64,000 bases of DNA from Rhodoferax bucti (GTDB lineage Bacteria > Pseudomonadota > Gammaproteobacteria > Burkholderiales > Burkholderiaceae_C): positions 310,001 to 374,000 of the forward strand of contig NZ_VAHD01000001.1 of NCBI RefSeq assembly GCF_005876985.1, written 5' to 3'. The notes below the pieces were generated by a model that saw nothing but the letters and a program-made list of their open reading frames with translations, was not told the DNA's origin and searched no databases. This document shows, in pieces, positions 1 through 9,242 of the stretch (positions are counted from its first letter, which is position 1; every line of letters starts with the position of its first letter). Both the position numbers and the translations under genes were made by a program.

Positions 1-1233
<1,233 letters not shown>

Positions 1234-1274
1234 AGTATTTCCCAGCTTACTAACGGAGTCAGCTTAACGGCGAC

Positions 1275-3254
1275 TCAATACCTGTTTCCGAGCACCAGGC
1301 GATCTGCCTCGGCTTCTTGTTCCATGTGGACCCAGTCCACGATCTCATCGCTTGGGGTGTAACCGGAAACCAGTTGCACGATCAAGGCGCGAATGACGCC
1401 CACATCGTTCACGCTCAGCGCCAATTCCAGCGTGCGCAACTTGGACTCCAAATCTGCCCAGGCCATGAAGTCCTCGTGGGCTTTCATGATGCGGGGGTGC
1501 GAGGTCGGCTTGGGGTTGTCGCCAATCAGCAGTTCTTCGTAAAGCTTTTCACCGGGGCGCAGGCCGGTGATTTCGATCTCGATGTCGCCATTCGGGTGCT
1601 GCTCGTCCCGCACAGTCAGGCCGGACAACTCGACCATGCGCCGGGCCAAGTTGATGATCTTGACCGACTCGCCCATGTCCAGCACAAACACCTCTCCGCC
1701 TTTGGCCATGGCCCCGGCCTGGATCACCAACTGTGCCGCTTCGGGGATGGTCATGAAGTAACGGGTGATCTCTGGGTGGGTCAAGGTGATGGGCCCACCG
1801 TCCCGAATTTGCTGGCGGAACTTGGGCACCACCGAGCCCGATGACCCCAACACGTTGCCAAAACGCACCATGCTGAACTTGGTGCCCGGTTGGGCCGCGG
1901 CCAATGCCTGCAGGGCCATTTCCGCCAGGCGCTTGCTGGCCCCCATGATGTTGGTTGGGCGCACGGCCTTGTCGGTGCTGATGAGCACAAAGTCGGCCAC
2001 GCCGTTTTCTGCGGCGGCCTGCGCGGTGCACAAGGTGCCCATCACGTTATTTTTGATGCCCTCTGTCGGGTTGTGCTCCACCAATGGCACGTGCTTGTAG
2101 GCGGCTGCATGGTAAACCGTGTCCGGGTGCCATGTGGACATGATCTCGCGCATGCGGTCTTCGTCTTGGGCGGACGCCAGCAAAGGAACCAGGATCGTCT
2201 TTTCGCCTGCTAGTCGTGCTTCCAACTCCTGGTGAATGGCGTACAACGCAAATTCACTCAGATCAACGAGCAGCAACTTTTCGGGCCCAACGACCAGGAT
2301 CTGGCGGCACAGTTCGCTGCCGATGGAGCCACCTGCGCCAGTGACTAAGACCACCTTGTTGAAGTTGTTCTTGGACAGCAGCAGGTGGTTCGGCATCACT
2401 GGTTCACGGCCCAGCAGGTCGTCGATGTCCAAATCCCGCACATCGCTCAGGCTTACTTTGCCGGTGGCGATGTCGCTCAAGCCAGGTAAGGTGCGCACGG
2501 CAATCTTGTGGGATTTGAGTGCATCCAGAATCTCATTGCGTCGTTTGGGGGAAACGGAAGGCAATGCCAAAAGCACATCGGAAATCGGGGCCTCGACCAA
2601 GATTTCTGCCAAGTCGGCGGGGTTGTGGATGGGCAAGCCATTGAGCACATGGCCGTGCAGGCGATCGTCATCATCAAAATAGCCCACCACGCGCATTTCG
2701 GGGCTGTTAGCCATGGCCGATGCCAATTGCCGCCCGGCACTGCCAGCGCCATAAATCAAGGCCTGGGGCATGGCCGCTTTGCGCAAATGCTGGTGGTACA
2801 GCCCGCCCAGCCACACTCTGGCTGCGGCGCGCGATGCCCCCACGAACACCAGCAACAGCAAGGGCTGGATCAAACCAACGGTGCGCGGCACATCCTGCAC
2901 GCCATAGAACGTGAAAATGCCTGCAAACACGAACCCATACAGCAGCATGGCACGCGCCACGGCCACCATGGCGGGAAGTCCGCTGTACCGGAAAATGGCC
3001 CGGTAGAGCCCAGAGGTGATGAAAATAGGCAACGCCAACACCACCGAAGCCAGGACAGGCCAAACAGATGCACCAGACAGCGGCACGAACGCCCCAAGGC
3101 GCAAGTAAAACGCTAGCCACACGGACAAAACGCACAGGCTCGCATCCAGCGCCAACACAAACCCACGCTTGACTGGGCGTGGAATGGCCAAAACAGGCAC
3201 CGCAAGGCGACGGAGTTCGCGCATCATGATGTCACCCATGATATGAAACATCAC
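1275..3254 (-). CDS. WbpM/CapD-type membrane nucleotide-sugar 4,6-dehydratase
   Basis: The protein (up to 659 residues) belongs to the long FlaA1/CapD/WbpM family. It has four hydrophobic segments in the first ~140 residues, a first Rossmann motif (YGAGSAGRQ near 168) and a catalytic SDR domain starting with LVTGAGGSIGSE near 302. The active-site block STDKAVRPTNIMGASK has Met where most SDRs have Tyr, which is normal for the WbpM branch. These enzymes convert UDP-GlcNAc to UDP-4-keto-6-deoxy-GlcNAc at the inner membrane. Together with the WbpV-like reductase and sugar transferase just upstream it would supply and prime a QuiNAc- or FucNAc-type first sugar. The open frame starts at a GTG; a later ATG pair (MMRELRR, ~27 bases on) preceded by GGGTGA is an equally good start. 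Confidence 0.9.
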   Translation of the reverse strand: MMFHIMGDIMMRELRRLAVPVLAIPRPVKRGFVLALDASLCVLSVWLAFYLRLGAFVPLSGASVWPVLASVVLALPIFITSGLYRAIFRYSGLPAMVAVARAMLLYGFVFAGIFTFYGVQDVPRTVGLIQPLLLLVFVGASRAAARVWLGGLYHQHLRKAAMPQALIYGAGSAGRQLASAMANSPEMRVVGYFDDDDRLHGHVLNGLPIHNPADLAEILVEAPISDVLLALPSVSPKRRNEILDALKSHKIAVRTLPGLSDIATGKVSLSDVRDLDIDDLLGREPVMPNHLLLSKNNFNKVVLVTGAGGSIGSELCRQILVVGPEKLLLVDLSEFALYAIHQELEARLAGEKTILVPLLASAQDEDRMREIMSTWHPDTVYHAAAYKHVPLVEHNPTEGIKNNVMGTLCTAQAAAENGVADFVLISTDKAVRPTNIMGASKRLAEMALQALAAAQPGTKFSMVRFGNVLGSSGSVVPKFRQQIRDGGPITLTHPEITRYFMTIPEAAQLVIQAGAMAKGGEVFVLDMGESVKIINLARRMVELSGLTVRDEQHPNGDIEIEITGLRPGEKLYEELLIGDNPKPTSHPRIMKAHEDFMAWADLESKLRTLELALSVNDVGVIRALIVQLVSGYTPSDEIVDWVHMEQEAEADRLVLGNRY

Positions 3255-3269
3255 TGAGTCCTGAGTCCG

Positions 3270-3824
3270 TCATTTCGTTTTCACCCTATCTCCCGCGCCT
3301 TTGCCACCTACCGTCATGAAGATGTATTTAAAGTACAAGGCGATCGTCAAATCTTGCAGCATCCGGGCATCGGTTTCCGCCAACAGTTTTGGCGTTGACA
3401 TGTCGATGCTGTTGACCTGCGCCAACCCAGTAATACCTGGCCTGACCTCAAAAACACCACGGTTATGTCGTTCGGTGATCAATTCAGTTTGATTAAACAA
3501 GCAAGGCCTTGGACCAACCAGACTCATTTCGCCTTTGAACACATTCCAAAGCTGTGGCAGCTCATCCAACTTACTGCGACGCAAGAATGCCCCTAAAGGC
3601 GTAATTGCCGACGCATCAGCCAAATGAGAAGCCACAGAGGCAGTGTCAGGTCGCATTGTGCGGAACTTCACCAAGGTAAACGGTCTTTGATCTCGGCCAA
3701 CCCGCTCTTGACGAAAGAGTGGCGAACCCGTATCAAACAGACCGACCGCATAGATTACGAGCAGCACCGGGGCTCCAAGTACCAGCCCCGTTATAGAAAA
3801 CACCATATCCAATAGACGCAACAT
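3270..3824 (-). CDS. Initiating sugar-phosphate transferase (WcaJ/PglC family)
   Basis: This 184-residue protein is a small polyprenol-phosphate sugar-1-phosphate transferase of the bacterial sugar transferase family. It has one N-terminal hydrophobic reentrant segment, then the family signatures [27 protein letters not shown] and RPGITGLAQ. It would move sugar-1-phosphate from a UDP-sugar to undecaprenyl phosphate on the cytoplasmic face. Its length matches the short PglC/WreU type rather than the long WcaJ/WbaP type. The ATG at 3824 shares its A with the TGA of the upstream reductase gene (TGATG), so the two are probably translationally coupled; a GTG one codon earlier is less likely. Position between a reductase and a WbpM-like dehydratase suggests a QuiNAc-type substrate, which is inference. 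Confidence 0.88.
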   Translation of the reverse strand: MLRLLDMVFSITGLVLGAPVLLVIYAVGLFDTGSPLFRQERVGRDQRPFTLVKFRTMRPDTASVASHLADASAITPLGAFLRRSKLDELPQLWNVFKGEMSLVGPRPCLFNQTELITERHNRGVFEVRPGITGLAQVNSIDMSTPKLLAETDARMLQDLTIALYFKYIFMTVGGKGAGDRVKTK

Positions 3825-4780
3825 CACAACCTTTGCTGGACCGCTCTGCGCAGTCCTTCATCCACTGACACTGGGGGCTTCCAATTCAGCAAAGTACAGG
3901 TATTACTGATGTCGATCTGCAACGAGCCCAATAGGCGTTGTGCAATCGAACTTTTGCCTAGCAAACGTGATGCGATGATCAGAATGTTCACTGGTACCGG
4001 AATTAATCGCGCTGGCCGATTCAAAGATTTCCCAATTCGACGCAAAAGGTCAGCAGTGGAAAGGTCTTCACCATCACTAACCAATAAAGTTTGATTAGCT
4101 GCCTCGGGGTGATCGACACAGGTCAGAATCAAGTCCACCAAGTTATCCAAGCCCACGAAACTTCGACGGTTAGTTGTTGCCGAGCCAAAGGGCAGTGGTA
4201 AGCCACGAGATACCCAGTTCATCAAACTAGAGAAATTACCCTTCACGCCTGGCCCGTAAACCAATGGTGGACGAATAATTACGACTTCCATACCGGTTTC
4301 AAGCGACAGAAGCCGCAACCCAGCCTCAGCTTCTGCCTTAGAAATCCCATACGCATCCTCTGGCGCAGGAACATCGTGAGCTGAGTAAGGACCTCCTGAC
4401 TGTGTCTTTTCACCGTTAACTTTAATTGAGCTGAGAAACACAAAACGCTTAGCGCCCGCAAGAGCTGCCTGTCTGGCCAGGTTCAAAGTTCCAGCTACAT
4501 TCACTTTGTAAAACTCGGCCAAAGGATCAGATGAGGCGTCGTGCATCACATGCACCCGAGCAGCGCAATGCACCACCACATCTACGCCAACTAATGCCTC
4601 GCTCCAGTCAGTATCTGCCTCAATGCTTGGTACAACTAAAGCGGGATTTTTAGCATCACCGAAACGCCTTGCTTGCTCATTGCATCTAAAGACTGCACGT
4701 ATTTTCATACTACGTTGTTGGGCAGCTCCGAGAAATGCGCTTCCTATAAAGCCTGTCGCACCAGTCAAAATTACATGCAT
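3824..4780 (-). CDS. NAD-dependent 4-keto-sugar epimerase/reductase, WbpV-like
   Basis: The 318-residue protein is an extended SDR. It starts with the nucleotide-binding motif TGATGFIGSAF, has the VVHCAARVHVM strand typical of the WbpV/WreQ branch, a catalytic Ser in FLSSIKVNGE and a YGISK Tyr-Lys pair. In known QuiNAc pathways such enzymes reduce UDP-4-keto-6-deoxy-GlcNAc made by a WbpM-type dehydratase, and here that dehydratase is two genes downstream. Its start overlaps the end of the glycosyltransferase gene by 10 bases and its stop overlaps the next start by one base. A UDP-hexose 4-epimerase role is the main alternative. Confidence 0.82.
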   Translation of the reverse strand: MHVILTGATGFIGSAFLGAAQQRSMKIRAVFRCNEQARRFGDAKNPALVVPSIEADTDWSEALVGVDVVVHCAARVHVMHDASSDPLAEFYKVNVAGTLNLARQAALAGAKRFVFLSSIKVNGEKTQSGGPYSAHDVPAPEDAYGISKAEAEAGLRLLSLETGMEVVIIRPPLVYGPGVKGNFSSLMNWVSRGLPLPFGSATTNRRSFVGLDNLVDLILTCVDHPEAANQTLLVSDGEDLSTADLLRRIGKSLNRPARLIPVPVNILIIASRLLGKSSIAQRLLGSLQIDISNTCTLLNWKPPVSVDEGLRRAVQQRL

Positions 4781-5535
4781 AAATTTATCTGGCGAAAAAA
4801 CTTTACAGGCAATCTTAGCAAGAGCATTAGCATGCTTGAAAAAACTTTATTCTCAAGCAAAGATCGTCGCATTTCCTTAGTAATGACAAAGTTACTTCGC
4901 CAGCCAGAAGTGCTTGCACCACCAGTAAGCATCCTCACCCAATGCTTTCCGGTTGCTTGATACTTAGCACCATCTATCAGCAAGAGGCGTAGGAGAAAAT
5001 CGAAATCCGCAGCAATTTTGTAGCTAGTCTTGTAAGAACCTACCCTCTTGTAGGCTGTCTTTCTCACAAATACTGCAGGATGTGGTGGCATGAATCCCAA
5101 ACGAAACATCCAGGTTTTAAAACCAGCGCCTCGGTATGTTCGTACTGGATTTTCCAAGTCGCCACTCTTGACAAAGTCAACATCACCGAGGAGCACATCT
5201 AATGTCGGATCAGATGCAAATGCAGTTGCAACCTCATTTAAAACATTTTCATGCACATAAAAATCATCTGAATTAAGAATTCCAATGACTTCACCAGTAG
5301 CACGTTCCACACCCTTATTCATTGCGTCATAGATGCCGTTGTCCGACTCTGAGCTGAATATCAATTTTGGGTGAGAGTGTGCATCAACCACCTGCATCGT
5401 CTTGTCAGAAGACTGGCCATCTATTATCAAATGCTCAATATCTGTGTAGGTTTGAGTTGCCACTGAACGCAATGTATCGGCAATAGTTGCAGCACTGTTG
5501 TAGGAGACGGTAACGATAGATATTTTCACTTGCAA
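4771..5535 (-). CDS. Family 2 glycosyltransferase
   Basis: This 254-residue protein has a GT-A fold N-terminus: ISIVTVSYNSAATI, then IIDGQSSDKT, the SDNGIYDAMNKG block seen in WcaA/WcaE-like transferases, and the acidic metal site NSDD near residue 90. It would add a sugar from a nucleotide donor to the lipid-linked repeat unit in the cytoplasm. The frame opens with TTG at 5535, with a GTG two codons later as another candidate; neither has a strong ribosome site, so the exact start is uncertain. Donor and linkage cannot be assigned. It lies between a family 4 glycosyltransferase and the WbpV-like gene in the same operon. Confidence 0.85.
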   Translation of the reverse strand: MQVKISIVTVSYNSAATIADTLRSVATQTYTDIEHLIIDGQSSDKTMQVVDAHSHPKLIFSSESDNGIYDAMNKGVERATGEVIGILNSDDFYVHENVLNEVATAFASDPTLDVLLGDVDFVKSGDLENPVRTYRGAGFKTWMFRLGFMPPHPAVFVRKTAYKRVGSYKTSYKIAADFDFLLRLLLIDGAKYQATGKHWVRMLTGGASTSGWRSNFVITKEMRRSLLENKVFSSMLMLLLRLPVKFFRQINLCM

Positions 5536-5633
5536 CAGCCCAATTTAAGTAGGTTACGTATGAAGTCGAAAACTAGGAACTGCGGGTATTGATGATAGGC
5601 CCTAGTAAGATGAAGTGCCACCTGGCTGCATAA

Positions 5634-6851
5634 TCATGCTACCCCGTCCACCACAGCATCGATGATCTGCGCTAAGCGATGGTTGAATTGCGCTTGTCCC
5701 TGGTGCTGGCTGCGTTCGACGCCTCGAAGTGACATCGAGGCGGCAAGCCCATCGTCAGTCCAGACACGGGTAATTTGAGCAGCCATTTCCTTCGCGCAGT
5801 TTGGGTTGAAGTAAAGTGCCGCATCACCACTTTGCTCTGGCATACCGTAGATTCCGGAAACGATAGCTGGGCATCCAAGAGCTAGTGCTTCTAGCGGGGG
5901 AATGTTAGTTGGGCCGAAGAACGTCGGCATGACAAGAGCGCGTGCCCGCTTGTAGAAACCTGCTAAGTCGGCGTCAGGGACGTAGCCGACAAAGAACACT
6001 TTGGAATCGATGCAAAGCGCCTTTGCTTGAGCTTGTACTTGCTCGAAAGCATGTTGCTTGCCACCGCTGAGCACCAGAGCGATGTCCGGATGGGCGTTTG
6101 CGACGATCGAGATAGCCTCCAACAAGCGTAAGTGGTTCTTATGGGGCCAGAACTGTGCCGGATAGAACACGAAGCGCTCTGGCAGTCCATAGTGCGCATC
6201 AAAGTCGGCGCGAGGTGTAGTGTCTAGCAGGTAGCTGGGAGCGACATAGGGTAGTTGCCATATGCGTTCATTAGGCACGTGATAGCTCTCGACCACCTGG
6301 ACGCGACCCACCTCTGAATCCACCAGCACCGCATCGCTGCAGCACGCGATGTTGCGGAAGCGGTGCTCACGGATGCCGTGCCGGAAACGCGCGCTGACCT
6401 CGGGAAAGTGCGGCTCGTAACGGTGCATCAGGTCGTGAATAGTACCGATAGCGCGGACACCGGGAACCTGGTAAGTAACCGATTCCTGAGCCGGGAAAAT
6501 CCACGTTTCGCAATCGAGCTCCCGGAGTTCGCGCACCAGCGGATTGACCAGCGGCGACAGCATGCGGATGAGGCTCACGGGTAGCCGCAGGGCCATGGCG
6601 GCATCGGCGATTTGGCTGCCGCGGTGGGCATGGCGCAGCGCATGACCGGCGAGACCGAGGCGCGCTAATATCGGCGCCCAGTCGGCATCGCCATGTGCTA
6701 CCGTGATGCGGTAGCGTGTCGCATCAAGGCGTGACAGAGCCTCTACCACCGACTGCGCATATTGAAACATACCGCCAGCGGTGGGCGCTACACCCAGATA
6801 CAGGCCGATGCTGCGCAGCGGCGCTGGCCCGTCGTATTCTGGCCGGCTCAT
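5634..6851 (-). CDS. Family 4 glycosyltransferase
   Basis: The protein (405 residues from the ATG at 6851, behind GGTGA) is a GT-B-type glycosyltransferase of family GT4. The N-terminal half has the GGMFQYAQSVVEALSRL acceptor-side loop, and the C-terminal half has FYPAQFWPHKNH, LVLSGGK, VGYVPDADLAGFYKRA and the donor-binding block PTFFGPTNIPPLEALALG. It probably transfers a sugar from a GDP- or UDP-donor during repeat-unit assembly. It starts just after the methyltransferase stop at 6856, so the two genes are tightly linked. The stretch from here to 8.7 kb is visibly richer in G+C than the genes on either side, consistent with a mosaic locus. Confidence 0.87.
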   Translation of the reverse strand: MSRPEYDGPAPLRSIGLYLGVAPTAGGMFQYAQSVVEALSRLDATRYRITVAHGDADWAPILARLGLAGHALRHAHRGSQIADAAMALRLPVSLIRMLSPLVNPLVRELRELDCETWIFPAQESVTYQVPGVRAIGTIHDLMHRYEPHFPEVSARFRHGIREHRFRNIACCSDAVLVDSEVGRVQVVESYHVPNERIWQLPYVAPSYLLDTTPRADFDAHYGLPERFVFYPAQFWPHKNHLRLLEAISIVANAHPDIALVLSGGKQHAFEQVQAQAKALCIDSKVFFVGYVPDADLAGFYKRARALVMPTFFGPTNIPPLEALALGCPAIVSGIYGMPEQSGDAALYFNPNCAKEMAAQITRVWTDDGLAASMSLRGVERSQHQGQAQFNHRLAQIIDAVVDGVA

Positions 6852-6855
6852 CGAG

Positions 6856-7632
6856 TCACCGCTTACGTGCCAAGACACAGACGCCCCAGGAGTCGAGTGA
6901 CGGGCGCTTGCCAGTCATCCACTCCTCAGTTCGCTCGCGCACGAAGCCGTGGCCGCTTAGCAGGAGGTCTATCTCGGGCAGGAAAAGGTAGCGCATCTCG
7001 TGCGTCTCGCGCACCTCGGTCGTCACGCCCGTCGCGTGATCAAGTACGAACAGGTCGTAGTTAACGTCGACCACGTTCTCCGCGTCGCGGATCACGGGTT
7101 CGGCCAGACGCGTGACTGCGATGTGTTCGTCGCTCAGTCGCTTGACACGTACCGACGGTCCCTGAGATAACACTGCCGGGCCGTACCAGAAGTCGAAGAT
7201 AAACAGGCCGTCCTTGTCGAGGTGCGTAGCTGCGGTCTCGAATAGCGCATTCAAACGCTGCTCGGCAGTCTGGTAACTGACCACATGAAACAGCGACGCT
7301 ACGACGTCGAATTTACGATTGATGCGAAAGCTGCAGGCGTTTCCCTCGTGAAAAGACACGTGATCTTCAGTGACGCCCATGGCGACCGCGCGCGCGCGCG
7401 CGCGCTGCAGCATCGTCTCGCTGAGGTCGACGCCACACACGTTCAACCCAGCCTCCGCGTTGAGCTTAAGTGCGTGGATGCCAGTGCCGCAGCCCAGTTC
7501 CAGCAACGAAGCAGGGGGCTTACGCGAATGCGCGCTGATAAGGGAGCGAATGTAGGCAGTCTCGCCCGCATAGTCTTTGTCCGCGTACAGCAGGTCGTAG
7601 TAGCGCGAGTAGTTACCAAAATTGTGGCTCAT
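6856..7632 (-). CDS. Class I SAM-dependent methyltransferase
   Basis: This 258-residue protein has the class I methyltransferase fold: motif I LLELGCGTGIHALKL near residue 43, VCGVDLSETML as the acidic loop, and FDVVASLFHVVSY as motif IV. In this setting it may methylate a sugar or its N-acyl group, for example on the amino sugar made by the adjacent aminotransferase; the substrate is inference. The start overlaps the stop of that aminotransferase gene by four bases (ATGA). A 17-base alternating CG tract lies within the gene at 7387-7403, encoding Arg-Ala repeats. Confidence 0.83.
   Translation of the reverse strand: MSHNFGNYSRYYDLLYADKDYAGETAYIRSLISAHSRKPPASLLELGCGTGIHALKLNAEAGLNVCGVDLSETMLQRARARAVAMGVTEDHVSFHEGNACSFRINRKFDVVASLFHVVSYQTAEQRLNALFETAATHLDKDGLFIFDFWYGPAVLSQGPSVRVKRLSDEHIAVTRLAEPVIRDAENVVDVNYDLFVLDHATGVTTEVRETHEMRYLFLPEIDLLLSGHGFVRERTEEWMTGKRPSLDSWGVCVLARKR
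7387..7403. repeat. Alternating CG dinucleotide tract
   Basis: Seventeen bases of uninterrupted alternating C and G lie inside the methyltransferase gene and encode RARARA-type residues. Such tracts can slip by two bases, which would shift the frame, and can adopt left-handed DNA. The frame is intact in this sequence. Confidence 0.85.
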
Positions 7633-8741
7633 TTGCGGATCACCTCACGAACGATGCGAGCTGCTTCACGAATCTGCTGCTCGGTCAAGGCGAGGCCGCT
7701 AGGTATATAGAAGCCGCGCCGCGCAATGCGCTCGGACACGGGACAACGGGCCTGTGCCATGAAACCCATGCGTCGCAGCACAGGCTGCTCGTGCATTGGC
7801 CAGAAGAACGGCCGCGTGCCGACGCCAGCGCCGCCCAAGCGTCTCATCGCCTCCTCGGCGTCAAATCCGATGGATTCCTTCAGCACAATGCCGTAGACCC
7901 AGTAGATGCTCTCGGCGTAGTCGACGCGCGCCGTTGGCAGTTCGACGTCGGGCATGCCCTGCAGCAGTTCGTTGTAAAGCCGGCCCATGGCGCGCTTACG
8001 CTCGATGAACTCTGGCAGGCGCTCTAACTGCGCAACGCCAAGCGCCGCCTGCAGGTTGGTCATGCGCATGTTGTAGCCAAGTTCCTCGTGCACAAAGCGG
8101 CGCGCCGGGATGAAGCACAGGTTGCGCAGGTCACGGCTGCGCGCGGCGAGCGCGTCGGAGTCGGTGACGATCATGCCGCCTTCACCGGTAGTGATGTGCT
8201 TGTTCGGATAAAAGCTGAAAATGCTGATATCGCCGAAACTGCCGCAAGGCTTACCGCGGTATGCCTGTCCATGCATCTCGGCGGCGTCCTCAATCACTTT
8301 AAGATCGTAACGTCGCGCAATATCGAGAATCGGATCCATGTCGCAGGGGAGGCCGTAGATGTGCACCACCAAGATGGCCCTGGTACGTGATGTGATCGCC
8401 GCCTCGATCAGCGAGACGTCGATGTTGAGCGTCGCAGCATCGGCATCGACAGCCACCGGCACCAGGCCCGCGCGCACAATCGCTGCGGCGCAGGAGATGA
8501 TGGTGAACGACGGCAGGATCACCTCGGCGCCTGCCTCTAGGCCCAGCGCGGCAACGGCGGCATCCAGCGCCATCGATCCGTTGGCCACGGCTATCGCATG
8601 CTTGCGCTGCACCAAGGCCGCAAAGCCCTCCTCGAAACGCTTAATAAACGGCCCCTCGGACGAGATCCAGCCAGTTTCGATACATTCGTTAAGATACTTC
8701 TTTTCGTTACCGTCCAGCAGCGGATCGTTTACGGGGATCAT
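7629..8741 (-). CDS. DegT/DnrJ/EryC1 sugar aminotransferase, perosamine-synthase-like
   Basis: This 370-residue PLP enzyme has the DegT-family order: ANGSMALDAAVAALGL (phosphate cup), VVHIYGLPCDM, VIEDAAEMHG with the pyridine-binding Asp, the Schiff-base Lys in SFYPNKHITTGEGGM, and YNMRMTNLQAALG. Its opening MIPVNDPLLDGNEKKYLNEC closely resembles GDP-perosamine synthase (Per/RfbE), which aminates GDP-4-keto-6-deoxymannose. That precursor would be made by Gmd encoded at 19.9-21.0 kb. The gene overlaps both neighbours by four bases. The DegT family call is firm; perosamine specificity is moderate, as UDP-sugar aminotransferases are similar. Confidence 0.87.
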   Translation of the reverse strand: MIPVNDPLLDGNEKKYLNECIETGWISSEGPFIKRFEEGFAALVQRKHAIAVANGSMALDAAVAALGLEAGAEVILPSFTIISCAAAIVRAGLVPVAVDADAATLNIDVSLIEAAITSRTRAILVVHIYGLPCDMDPILDIARRYDLKVIEDAAEMHGQAYRGKPCGSFGDISIFSFYPNKHITTGEGGMIVTDSDALAARSRDLRNLCFIPARRFVHEELGYNMRMTNLQAALGVAQLERLPEFIERKRAMGRLYNELLQGMPDVELPTARVDYAESIYWVYGIVLKESIGFDAEEAMRRLGGAGVGTRPFFWPMHEQPVLRRMGFMAQARCPVSERIARRGFYIPSGLALTEQQIREAARIVREVIRK

Positions 8742-9178
8742 TGCGCTTCTCCACTCAGTCGAACTTGAGCGTCGTCAATCGGTGAAAAGCGAGTTTTATC
8801 ATGGTCGCCGGCATATGGGCCCTGTTTTACTTCAATGATCTCCGCAGCCTCAAGTATCTGGAACCCATGCCCACCAAACGCTAGCAAGATAACATCGCCA
8901 GCATTAAGCATACGGCTTTGGACATAAACCCTCGCATCGGTGTAAAAGTCAACACGAACCTTACCAGACTTGATAAAAAGAACTTCTTTCGTATACTGAA
9001 CCTCGCGACGAATAGGGTTATGCACATGCGGCGGGATAACATACCCGCTTGGTCTTTTCATGTAAGCCAACTGTTGAGAAAATTCATCTGGTGTAAAAAA
9101 CTCAATCCCCTCTTTTTCATAAGAATGACGAAGAATAATAGCTAGCACCGACGATTCAAAACATATTTTTTCAATCAT
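8738..9178 (-). CDS. Cupin-fold protein of unknown substrate
   Basis: The protein (146 residues from the ATG at 9178) looks like a single-domain cupin: YVIPPHVHNPIRREVQYTKE supplies His and Glu positions typical of motif 1, followed by VLFIKSGKVRVDFY and GDVILLAFGGHGFQIL as motif 2. Related small cupins in polysaccharide clusters act as sugar isomerases or are of unknown role; I cannot assign a reaction. A TTGAAA-type repeat stands directly before the ATG and is open in the same frame, so a longer form beginning at TTG is possible. The stop overlaps the start of the aminotransferase gene (ATGA). Confidence 0.7.
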   Translation of the reverse strand: MIEKICFESSVLAIILRHSYEKEGIEFFTPDEFSQQLAYMKRPSGYVIPPHVHNPIRREVQYTKEVLFIKSGKVRVDFYTDARVYVQSRMLNAGDVILLAFGGHGFQILEAAEIIEVKQGPYAGDHDKTRFSPIDDAQVRLSGEAQ

Positions 9179-9217
9179 TTTCAATTCCAATTTCAATTTC
9201 AATTTCAATTTCAATTC
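9179..9217. repeat. Hexanucleotide (TTGAAA-type) repeat in front of the cupin gene
   Basis: Reading the minus strand, units of TTGAAA with one TTGGAA variant run directly into the ATG at 9178. The repeat occupies the place where a ribosome binding site would be expected, and no clear purine-rich site is seen. Unit number could change spacing between upstream signals and the start, or the length of an N-terminal extension if translation starts at a TTG. Confidence 0.8.
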
Positions 9218-9219
9218 AA

Positions 9220-9240
9220 CTTATGCGAGATTTGCATAAG
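9220..9240. other. Small hairpin between wzy and the cupin gene
   Basis: CTTATGC at 9220-9226 and GCATAAG at 9234-9240 form a perfect 7-base inverted repeat with a 7-base loop. It starts two bases after the wzy stop in the transcription direction. No T run follows, so it is not a standard terminator; it may mark mRNA processing or be incidental. Confidence 0.5.
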
Positions 9241-9242
9241 AA

